DNA from: Adhaeribacter arboris
GTDB lineage: Bacteria; Bacteroidota; Bacteroidia; Cytophagales; Hymenobacteraceae
Direction of reading: 5' to 3'
Assembly: GCF_003023845.1 (NCBI RefSeq)
Contig: NZ_PYFT01000001.1
Span: 4,216,001-4,280,000 of the forward strand
DNA: 64,000 nt
How positions within the stretch are numbered: the stretch's first letter is position 1; every line of letters begins with the position of its first letter. Positions 54,576 to 63,180 of this stretch are shown one piece after another. Under the pieces are notes generated by a model that saw only the letters and a list, made by a program, of their open reading frames with translations, did not search any database and was not told where the DNA came from. A program made the position numbers and the translations under genes.

Positions 54576-57500
54576 TTAGCGGGCGAGCAGCAATTTATAT
54601 TGGCGGCGTTTGGCCGGAGTTTGCAGTTGCATCAAATACATGCCCGTGGCTTGTTTATCGGCCTGCCATTCTACCTGGTACATTTGGTTAGCCTTAGCTT
54701 CGCCCTGAAACAGAGTGCTTATTTCCTTACCTTGAAGATTATAGACTTTTAACTGAGCCGCCTGGGTTTGAGGCAAGGTAAACTGCACCGTTACTTTTCC
54801 CGGAGCCGGATTGGGGTAAGCACTTAAAAGGAAGGACGAGCTGGCCTCTCCGGCTTTTCTTTCGCCCCGGTTGGTTTCGCTCACTAAAGCCGGAGGCGCC
54901 GCTAGTTCTGCTGGAGCTTCAATCACTTCGGGCGCTACTTTTACTACCCAGTAATCGGTTTTGCCTTGGCTGGCTTGGGTTCTATCGCCACTCACCCCGG
55001 AATCAGAGCGTCCGCCCAATAAATACCCCCCGTCGTCGGTTTGCAGAATGGCCCGGATTTCGTCGTAGGCATTGCCTCCAAAACGTTTATCCCATTGTTT
55101 CACTCCCACGCTGTTTGTTTTCACGATCCAATAATCGCTGCTGCCCTGGCTTTTTTGGGTTTTATCGCCGCTAATATCCGATTCGGAACGACCAGCTAAT
55201 AAATAACCCCCATCGGCGGTGATAATAATCGAGCGCAGTCCTTCGTCTTTATCTCCCCCAAACCGACTATCAAACAGTTTTTCCCCGTCGCCGCTAATTT
55301 TTATCATCCAGAAATCTTTACCGCCCCGGTTGCTTTGCGTTTTATCGCCACTAATGCCGGAAGTACTATGGCCGGCCATAAAGAAGTTACCGGTGGCCGT
55401 GCCCGTGCTACCCAACGACATTAAATTATCTACTCCGGAACCGCCGTAACGCTTATCCCAAACAACATCTCCATCGCCGTTTATCCTTACTACCCAATAA
55501 TCCGCGCTGCCCCGGGTGCTTTGCGTTTTGTCGCCGCTTACCCCCGAAAAAGAGGAACCACCCAGCAGAAAGCCGTCGTCCAGGGTAGGAGCAATGCTTT
55601 CCAGCGCATCGTTAAGGGAGCCGCCATAACGCCGGTTCCAAACCAGGGAGCCGTTATTGTTTAATTTTACTACCCAATAGTCTTGCCCTCCCCGGGTGTT
55701 CTGGGTTTTATCGCCGCTCGCCGTAGAACTGCTGGTACCCGCCAGCACATATCGGCCGGAAGGTAATTGAAAAATTTGTTTGAGGTCGTCGGAGCCACTT
55801 CCCCCGAAGCGTCTGTCCCATACTTTTACTCCTTTCGCATTTATTTTTATTACCCAATAGTCGCGCTCACCCCGGCTGGCCTGCGTTTTATCGCCGCCTA
55901 CTCCGGAGAGGGAAGTACCGCCGAGCAAGTAACCGCCGTCAATGGTTTGAATAACGGAATTTAAATAATCATCCGAAGGCCCGCCGTACCGGATGTCCCA
56001 TTGTTTTTTTCCCGCTTCATCGGTTTTAACAATCCAATAATCGCTCTTGCCCCGGGAAGGCTGCGTTCTATCGCCACTGTTGTCGGAAGTAGAAGAGCCG
56101 CCGAATAAGAAACCACTATCGGCAGTTCTAATTACCGTAGCAAAACCATCATTGCCTGAACCTCCGTAACGAAAATTCCACTGGGCATCCAGGAAGTTAT
56201 CTTCTTCCACTTTTACTACCCAATAATCACTTTCGCCTTTACCTGCTTCACTTTTTTCGCCACTAGTGCCGGAAAAAGAACTACCGCCCAGTAAATACCC
56301 CCCATCGGGAGTAGATAATAAAGCCTGCAGTTCATCGGAATTTTTGCCCCCGAAAGTTCTGTCCCAAGCTTTATTACCGGTTTCGTTTATCTTTATTACC
56401 CAATAATCCGGACCGCCGCGGCTAATCTGCGTTTTATCGCCGCCTACTCCTCCCTGGCTTGTACCACCCAGCAAATACCCGCCGCCCGGCAGGGCAACCA
56501 AGTCAGCAAAATAATCATAGTCGCGGCTACCAAAGGTTTTATCCCAGATTTTATTCCCGGTACTGTCTACTTTTATAATCCAGAGATCTGCCCCACCTTT
56601 TCCGGAACTGGTTTTATCGCCTTGTAAGCCGGATTCGGAATACCCCCCTAACAAATAGCCGCCATCTTGGGTGAGCGCCAAATTATAAAGATTATCGGTA
56701 GCCCCGCCGCCAAAAGTATTATCCCAAACCTGCGTACCCGTGCTGTCCAGTTTTACCACCCAGTAATCATCCACCCCTCTGGATTCGCCGGTTTTATTGT
56801 AGCCAATGTCGGAGTAAGAATTTCCTCCCAGCAAAAAACCGCCATCCGGGGTAGCCATTACTTCGGCCAGCCGGTCATCGCTGTCGCCGGTTATGGTTTT
56901 ATCCCAAACTTTTTTACCGTTTTCGTCGATTTTTATTACCCAGTAATCCCGGTCGAGACCGCCCCGGCCCGCCTGGCTCTTATCGCCGCTTTTGCCGGAA
57001 AAAGAACTACCACCCAGTAAAAAGCCGCCATCCTGGGTGGCAACCATCGCTTGAAAATAATCCGAACTATTGCCCCCAATGGTTTTGTCCCAGACTTTAT
57101 TGCCGGCGGCATCTAATTTCACGATCCAATAATCAAAACCACCCTTACTTTTGCCGGTTTTATCGCCATTCATGTCGGATAAAGTAGAACCACCTACCAA
57201 ATAGCCGCCATCGGGGGTGGTAATTAAATCTTCGAAATAATCATAACCGCTCGTACCAATTGTTTTATTCCAGACGATATTGCCGCTGGAATTCACTTTT
57301 ACAATCCAATAATCGGCTTCGCCCCGGCTAGGCTGCGTTTTATCTTTGCCCGCTCCCGAAGTAGAGGTGCCGCCCAGTAAATAGCCGCCATCGGGCGTTA
57401 CAATCATGGTAGTAAGAGCTTCGGCAGCACTACCGCCCAGGGTTTTATCCCATTGCTTGCTTTGGGCCCACGCGACAGAAGCGGAACAGTACGAACTAAG

Positions 57501-57584
57501 TAAAACCAAGAATAAAAAGCGCCAAAAACGAGCGAACGATTGATTTTCCCAAATCCTGTTGCAACAAAGTACTAGTGTTTTCAT
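54576..57584 (-). CDS. Giant propeller-repeat surface protein, T9SS type A (short paralogue 3)
   Basis: A 1002-residue secreted protein with a signal peptide ending near residue 41 (LLSSYCSASVAWAQ). By eye it contains exactly 14 blades and no Ig-like domain: seven blades, a linker (EEDNFLDAQ), seven blades, then a sorting domain (SAYPNPAPGKVTVQF, TGMYLMQLQTP). It therefore corresponds to the second and third propellers of paralogues 1, 2 and 4, without the first propeller and the Ig domain. The linker falls at the same position as after blade 14 in the longer proteins. Its blades also use other residues (TPDGGYLLGG rather than QTSDGGYILGG), so it has diverged more than a recent truncation would. 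Confidence 0.82.
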   Translation of the reverse strand: MKTLVLCCNRIWENQSFARFWRFLFLVLLSSYCSASVAWAQSKQWDKTLGGSAAEALTTMIVTPDGGYLLGGTSTSGAGKDKTQPSRGEADYWIVKVNSSGNIVWNKTIGTSGYDYFEDLITTPDGGYLVGGSTLSDMNGDKTGKSKGGFDYWIVKLDAAGNKVWDKTIGGNSSDYFQAMVATQDGGFLLGGSSFSGKSGDKSQAGRGGLDRDYWVIKIDENGKKVWDKTITGDSDDRLAEVMATPDGGFLLGGNSYSDIGYNKTGESRGVDDYWVVKLDSTGTQVWDNTFGGGATDNLYNLALTQDGGYLLGGYSESGLQGDKTSSGKGGADLWIIKVDSTGNKIWDKTFGSRDYDYFADLVALPGGGYLLGGTSQGGVGGDKTQISRGGPDYWVIKINETGNKAWDRTFGGKNSDELQALLSTPDGGYLLGGSSFSGTSGEKSEAGKGESDYWVVKVEEDNFLDAQWNFRYGGSGNDGFATVIRTADSGFLFGGSSTSDNSGDRTQPSRGKSDYWIVKTDEAGKKQWDIRYGGPSDDYLNSVIQTIDGGYLLGGTSLSGVGGDKTQASRGERDYWVIKINAKGVKVWDRRFGGSGSDDLKQIFQLPSGRYVLAGTSSSTASGDKTQNTRGGQDYWVVKLNNNGSLVWNRRYGGSLNDALESIAPTLDDGFLLGGSSFSGVSGDKTQSTRGSADYWVVRINGDGDVVWDKRYGGSGVDNLMSLGSTGTATGNFFMAGHSTSGISGDKTQSNRGGKDFWMIKISGDGEKLFDSRFGGDKDEGLRSIIITADGGYLLAGRSESDISGDKTQKSQGSSDYWIVKTNSVGVKQWDKRFGGNAYDEIRAILQTDDGGYLLGGRSDSGVSGDRTQASQGKTDYWVVKVAPEVIEAPAELAAPPALVSETNRGERKAGEASSSFLLSAYPNPAPGKVTVQFTLPQTQAAQLKVYNLQGKEISTLFQGEAKANQMYQVEWQADKQATGMYLMQLQTPAKRRQYKLLLAR

Positions 57585-58322
57585 GCTGTTTTGGTTTAAA
57601 TAGGGTTATTAAAAAGGTACTGGACTATAAAGGCACACGCAACACTGTTTTAAACAGAGACAATAGAAAGAAGTAATGTGGCAGTTGAATACGCAGAAGG
57701 TGATTTACCCCTACTTATTTTTACTATAATAAGAATAAAAGCGAAAAGAGGCCTTACTATTACTAACATATTTGGGCAAATAACAAGCATTTTTGCCGCT
57801 CCGTCGGATTCTAATTGCGATTTATAAATCGAGTTCTTTACCAGAGAAAATCTCGTACGAGCCTGACACCAAACCCGGAGAAGAATAGAATTTATTAATT
57901 ACAAAGTAAATTCAGTTGTAGAAAATAATAGCAATAAAACCAGAACCAATAGAAAAGTATTCACTCTGGTAAAGAATAGAAATAGGCACGGAATGCTAGC
58001 CAGCTACTTATAAGCAAAGCTTTTTTGGACTTAACTGCTAATAAATTTAATAAAAACTTTGTAAAGAAGAAATTATTTGGGTTTAATTTAAAATTTTGCT
58101 AAAAGAAAATCCTAAAACAACGCCTTTATAATTAGTTTTATCTTTTAAGCTGTTGCGGAGCTATTGGTTTTAGCCTGTATAGTTAGCTTTTTTGAATTTT
58201 AAAGCAGCTTATTTTTTATACTTTTAGCAATGGCTGTCCCTTTTGTTTAACTATAAAACAATAAAATTCCAAAGCCAGATCGCGTTGCGGCAATCTGGCT
58301 TTGGTTTTAAAATTAGGATTAT
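57585..58322. other. Long intergenic region between paralogues 3 and 4
   Basis: 738 bases, AT-rich, no supported gene on either strand. It must contain the promoter of paralogue 3. A hairpin near the right end (58271-58302) probably terminates paralogue 4. Confidence 0.45.
58271..58302 (-). terminator. Hairpin after paralogue 4
   Basis: AAAGCCAGAT at 58271-58280 and its perfect complement at 58293-58302, with a twelve-base loop. The sequence on the left is A-rich, giving a weak T run on the minus strand. Confidence 0.55.
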
Positions 58323-61300
58323 TTATCTAAATAGAAATACTTTCTGCTGCTGACGCTGAGTGGGGGTTTGCAGTTGCAGCAGGTACATGCCGGCGGACTT
58401 ATTACTGGCTTGCCATTCTACCTGGTAGGTTTGCTGGGCTTGGGCTTGACCTTTAAATAAAATGCTTATTTCTTTGCCCTGGTTATCGTACACCTTTACT
58501 TCGGCTGGTTGGGTTTGGGGTAAAGTAAAGCTTATTTTTACTTGCTCTTTAAAAGGATTAGGATAAGCTTTTAACAAGCTAGATGCTGTTTCCTTTACCG
58601 GTTCTTCAGTTGCAGTTTCTTCTCGGGTAGCTACATTTGAACCAGTCACGGGAGCTACCTTTACCAGCCAGTAATCGGTGCTGCCTTGACTCGGTTGCGT
58701 TCTGTCGCCACTTACCCCCGAGTCGGACCTGCCACCTAAGACGTATCCACCATCCTTGGTCTGGAGTACCGTTCTCAGCTCTTCCGTGCCACTGCCGCCT
58801 AAACGTTGATCCCATTCTTTCTCGCCCTTGTCAGTGGTCTTCACTAACCAGTAATCCTTACTACCTTGGCTACTTTGGTTCTTATCTCCACTTACCCCGG
58901 AGTGGGAGGAACCGCCCAGCAAGTAGCCGCCCTCTTCTGTCAGTTGAATCGTGCGTAGTTCTTCGTCCTGGCTGCCCCCAAAGCTTTTATCAAACAATTT
59001 CTTGCCGGTATCATTAATCTTGAGCATCCAGTAATCTTTGCTTCCTTGGCTCGCCTGACTTTTATCCCCGCTCTTACCCGAACTGCTCGTACCGGCTACA
59101 AAGAAATTACCCGAACTCGTATTGGTGCTGCCCAACGCTCGCAGTTCCTCATCAGAGCTGCCGCCATACGTTTTGTCCCACACTTTCTCTCCCGTGCCAC
59201 TAATGCGCACTAACCAGAAATCCTTACCGCCTCTACTCGCTTCACTCTTATCCCCGCTGATGCCGGAAGTAGACGTGCCGCCTAACAGAAAACCTCCGTC
59301 TAAAGTTAAGGCTAAGTCTTCCAGTACTTCCTCCTGGCTGCCCCCATACCGTTTGTCAAACATCTTCTTACCGGTACTATTAATTTTAAGTATCCAGTAA
59401 TCACTACCGCCTTTACTTTCCTGGCTTACCTGACCACTTACCGGAGAGTTGCTGGTGCCCGCCAAAATAAAAGAACCCGAGGGCAACAGGATAACTTTCT
59501 TTAACTCTTCCGTACCACTACCGCCGTAAGTTTTATCCCAAAGTTTTGTGCCTTGCTTGTCTATTTTGAGGATCCAGTAATCGCGCTCTCCTTGGCCGGC
59601 TTGGGTTTTATCGCCGCCTATGCCCGACAAAGAACTACCCGCCAGTAAATAGCCGCCATCCGAAGTCTGAACCATACTGTTCAAGTAATCATCTGAAGAG
59701 CCGCCGTAGCTTTTCTCCCACAACTTCTTCCCGTTCTTATCACTTTTCACTATCCAGTAGTCGTTTTTACCTTGGCTGCTCTGGCTCTTATCCCCACTTA
59801 CATTAGAAGTAGTGTAACCTCCCGATAAATACCCACCATCCTTGGTTTGGATAACCGTAGTAAAGTTATCCTTCCCCATACCGCCGTAGCGCATGTTCCA
59901 TTGCGCTGTTAAGGATTGTTCTGCTGAAAGCTTGACGACCCAGTAATCATTTTTGCCTCTGCCAGCCTCGGATTTATCACCACCAATGCCAGAATAATCA
60001 ATACCAGAGTAAGGGGAATAGGAATTACCACCTAAAATGTAACCGCCGTCACTAGTCTGCTGTAAGCAGGTTAATACATCGTCACTAGTTCCACCTATAG
60101 TTTTATCCCATGCTTTGCTACCATCCGCCTTCAACTTTACTACCCAGTAATCGGAGCTACCTCTACTCACCTGAGTCTTATCGTCATTTTTGCCTCTCCA
60201 AGTAGTTCCACCTAAAATATACTCCCCATCACTCGTTTGCTGCACGGGCAATAATCCATCTCCATTAGCCATGCCCTTAAAAGTTTTGCCCCATTCTTTA
60301 CTGCCATCGGCCTTTAACTTTACTATCAAGAAATTACCGTTATTGTAACCACTTCCCAGAATGTAACCGTCATCCTGCGTCTGCTGGATGGAGGAAAATA
60401 CATCACCAATAACAACTTTATCCCATTCTATGGCACCATCTGCTTTTAGTTTCACTATCCAGACACCTGACGAAGCTTCGCTACCAGAATAAGAATTACC
60501 ACCTAGAATATAACTCCCATCACTAGTCTGTTGCAACGAAACTAATTTGTCATCATTATCTCCGCCAATAGTTTTGTCCCACGCTTTACTGCCATCCGCT
60601 TTTAACTTTACTACCCAGTAATCATAGGAGCCATTATTCTTCTGAGATTTGTCTCCGCTTATAATGGACATAGAAGAGCCTCCCAGAATGTAGCCGCCAT
60701 CTTGGGTCTGCTGAAGTGATGTTAAATAATCATAATTATCTCCGCCAATAGTTTTATCCCATTCTTTCGTGCCATTTGCATTTAACTTTACTATCCAGTA
60801 GTCCCCACCACCTCTGCTAACTTGGGATTTATCGCCGCTGATGTCAGAATGAGAAGAACCACCCAGAATGTAGCCGCCATCTTGGGTCTGCTGAAGTGAT
60901 GTTAAATAATCAAAACTATTACCTCCAATGGTTTTATCCCATTCTTTGCTACCATCCGCCTTTAGCTTCACTATCCAATAATCCCCATAGCCTCCTTTAG
61001 ATGCTTCGGTTTTATCCCCGTTTTTTTCAGAATCTGAACTACCTCCCAGAATATAGCCGCCATCACTGGTTTGCTGCACTACGGATAATGTTTCAATTTC
61101 ACTTTCACTCCCCCCGAAAGTTTTATCCCATTGTTTTTTCACCATGGAAGCTGGTTCTACCAGGAAAGTCCGGGTTGTTTCTGCTGGCAAGTAGGAGGTA
61201 TTGCCTGCTACCGAAGCTTTTATAGTAACCGTACCTAATCCGGTTAAAGTAAGAATACTACCTTTGATGATAGCCGGGCCAGATACCACACTAAAATGAA

Positions 61301-62789
61301 CTGGTAAACCTGATGTAGCAGTAGCCAAAAGAGGGAAAGGCACATCCCCCAAATTTTTATATAAAATTGGCACAAAAGAGATATCCTGGTTCAGGTTGGT
61401 GCCACTATTATCCAACTTCAATATCCAGTAATCAGAGTCTCCTTTGGAGGTTTGTGATTTATTGCTGCTTTTTCCAGATGCAGAGGAACCACCCATAATA
61501 AAACCATCATCACTTGTTTGCTGGATTGCGCATAAATAATCTTCTTCCTTTCCTCCAAAAGTTTTATCCCAAACTTTAGTACCATCCGCTTTTAGTTTCA
61601 CTATCCAATAATCACTTCCCCCTTTAGAAGCAGTAGTTTTATCTCCGTTAATACCGGATTTGGAAGTACCCCCTAAAATATAGCCGCCATCTTTGGTTTG
61701 CCGGACAACAGTTAACTGCTCCTCGGATTTACCACCAAATGTTTTATCCCAGAGTTTAGTACCATTTGCCTTAAGCATTACTATCCAGTAATCGGAGTCT
61801 CCTTTAGATCCTTGGGTTTTATCGCCGCTAATGCCCGACCCAGAATAGCCCCCTAAAATATAGTTTCCATTAAGGGCTTGTTGTACCATGGATAGATGGT
61901 CCACCCAACTGCCGCCAAAGGTTTTATCCCATTCCTTTGTGCCATCCGCCTTTAGCTTTATAACCCAATAATCACTAGGCGACCCACCTTCTTCGAACGT
62001 GCCCCCTTTATTAGATTCTGTTTTATCGCCACCGATATCGGAAGAAGAAGAGCCCCCCAAAATATACCCACCATCACGGGTTTGTTGCAAGGAGGATAGC
62101 CAGTCGGAATTATTCCCTCCAAAGGTTTTATCCCATTGTATGACGCCAGTAGAGGTTAATTTTATGATCCAATAATCAGATGCTCCTTTAGAACCTTGAG
62201 TTTTATCGCCACTAATGCCCGAAGAAGAAGAGCCCCCCAAAATATAGGCTCCATCGCTGGTCAGTTGTAGGGAGGTTAAGTTGTCCTCATTATCTCCCCC
62301 GATGGTTTTGTCCCAAACTTTGGTACCATCGACCTTTAGCTTTACTATCCAGTAATCACTAAAAGGAATACCATATTCATTTACGCCGCCTTTATTAGGG
62401 TCAGTTTTATCACCGCCTTTGCCCGACCGTGAACTACCACCTAGGATATACCCACCATCTTGGGTCTGCTGAAGTGATGTTAAATAATCATAATTATCTC
62501 CGCCAATAGTTTTATCCCATTCTTTCGTGCCATCCGCTTTTAACTTTACTACCCAGTAATCAGTGGCGTAATCCTCTTTCCCTTTATTGGCTGCGGTTTT
62601 ATCACCGCTTTTAGAAGAACTAGAACTTCCTCCCAGAATATAACCGCCGTCATTAGTCTGCTGTACTATGGACAATTCATCACTTTGATTTCCGCCAAAG
62701 GTTTTATCCCAGATTTTATTTTGAGCGAAGGTCCATGTAGACATACTTAAGGATAGAAGTAAAAACAGGCTGATAAAGCGCCGATTCAT
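58323..62789 (-). CDS. Giant propeller-repeat surface protein, T9SS type A (paralogue 4)
   Basis: About 1488 residues from ATG 62789 (MNRRFISLFLLLSLSMSTW, cleaved near TFAQ). Other ATGs at 62798 and 62843 would lengthen the N-terminus and the start is not certain. By eye: 7 blades, Ig-like domain (plus-strand about 61130-61405; SGLPVHFSVVSGPAII), 7 blades, a linker (SAEQSLTAQ), 7 blades, then a sorting domain (KAYPNPFKEQVKISF, AGMYLLQLQTP). Blades 12 and 13 are irregular (WDKVVIGDVFSSI). The last three or so blades are almost identical in DNA to those of paralogue 5. Blades 2 and 10 share 79 identical bases. Predicted three-propeller surface protein. Confidence 0.8.
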   Translation of the reverse strand: MNRRFISLFLLLSLSMSTWTFAQNKIWDKTFGGNQSDELSIVQQTNDGGYILGGSSSSSKSGDKTAANKGKEDYATDYWVVKLKADGTKEWDKTIGGDNYDYLTSLQQTQDGGYILGGSSRSGKGGDKTDPNKGGVNEYGIPFSDYWIVKLKVDGTKVWDKTIGGDNEDNLTSLQLTSDGAYILGGSSSSGISGDKTQGSKGASDYWIIKLTSTGVIQWDKTFGGNNSDWLSSLQQTRDGGYILGGSSSSDIGGDKTESNKGGTFEEGGSPSDYWVIKLKADGTKEWDKTFGGSWVDHLSMVQQALNGNYILGGYSGSGISGDKTQGSKGDSDYWIVMLKANGTKLWDKTFGGKSEEQLTVVRQTKDGGYILGGTSKSGINGDKTTASKGGSDYWIVKLKADGTKVWDKTFGGKEEDYLCAIQQTSDDGFIMGGSSASGKSSNKSQTSKGDSDYWILKLDNSGTNLNQDISFVPILYKNLGDVPFPLLATATSGLPVHFSVVSGPAIIKGSILTLTGLGTVTIKASVAGNTSYLPAETTRTFLVEPASMVKKQWDKTFGGSESEIETLSVVQQTSDGGYILGGSSDSEKNGDKTEASKGGYGDYWIVKLKADGSKEWDKTIGGNSFDYLTSLQQTQDGGYILGGSSHSDISGDKSQVSRGGGDYWIVKLNANGTKEWDKTIGGDNYDYLTSLQQTQDGGYILGGSSMSIISGDKSQKNNGSYDYWVVKLKADGSKAWDKTIGGDNDDKLVSLQQTSDGSYILGGNSYSGSEASSGVWIVKLKADGAIEWDKVVIGDVFSSIQQTQDDGYILGSGYNNGNFLIVKLKADGSKEWGKTFKGMANGDGLLPVQQTSDGEYILGGTTWRGKNDDKTQVSRGSSDYWVVKLKADGSKAWDKTIGGTSDDVLTCLQQTSDGGYILGGNSYSPYSGIDYSGIGGDKSEAGRGKNDYWVVKLSAEQSLTAQWNMRYGGMGKDNFTTVIQTKDGGYLSGGYTTSNVSGDKSQSSQGKNDYWIVKSDKNGKKLWEKSYGGSSDDYLNSMVQTSDGGYLLAGSSLSGIGGDKTQAGQGERDYWILKIDKQGTKLWDKTYGGSGTEELKKVILLPSGSFILAGTSNSPVSGQVSQESKGGSDYWILKINSTGKKMFDKRYGGSQEEVLEDLALTLDGGFLLGGTSTSGISGDKSEASRGGKDFWLVRISGTGEKVWDKTYGGSSDEELRALGSTNTSSGNFFVAGTSSSGKSGDKSQASQGSKDYWMLKINDTGKKLFDKSFGGSQDEELRTIQLTEEGGYLLGGSSHSGVSGDKNQSSQGSKDYWLVKTTDKGEKEWDQRLGGSGTEELRTVLQTKDGGYVLGGRSDSGVSGDRTQPSQGSTDYWLVKVAPVTGSNVATREETATEEPVKETASSLLKAYPNPFKEQVKISFTLPQTQPAEVKVYDNQGKEISILFKGQAQAQQTYQVEWQASNKSAGMYLLQLQTPTQRQQQKVFLFR

Positions 62790-63180
62790 CCTCAACATGG
62801 GGTATAAAAAAACCCAGAAGGAAAAAGATAAATGTATTTTCATATTGGTAAGAGTAAGCCCATGTTCTGGAAGCAGTAAAAGGAGCATCAAGAGAATGCG
62901 CAGTAAACATTAAGGCGTTTACAAATGAAAATCAGTATTACTTTTTATTTTAAAGATAAAGTATTATTTTGAGAATAGATTAGCTATTTAGAATAAATAA
63001 TTAGATAGTAGTAGAATTATCAAGCTTATTATCACCTATTTACCATAAAACAGCAGCAATAACTATCTATAAGCGATTATGAAGGTGCAAGAAGTCCATC
63101 CTGCAGATACATAGAAAATTTAAAATTAAAAGCCAGCTAGCCTTGCAGCTACCCGGCTTTTGTTGACTTATTAAGATTAT
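62790..63180. other. Intergenic region with promoter and terminator between paralogues 4 and 5
   Basis: No supported gene. It carries the promoter of paralogue 4 (minus strand) and, at 63122-63161, the terminator of paralogue 5. Confidence 0.45.
63122..63161 (-). terminator. Hairpin terminator after paralogue 5
   Basis: AAAAGCCAGCTAGC at 63128-63141 pairs, with two mismatches, with GCTACCCGGCTTTT at 63148-63161. The right arm repeats the one in the paralogue 2 terminator (GCTACCCGGCTT), so terminators were probably copied along with the genes. Confidence 0.55.
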
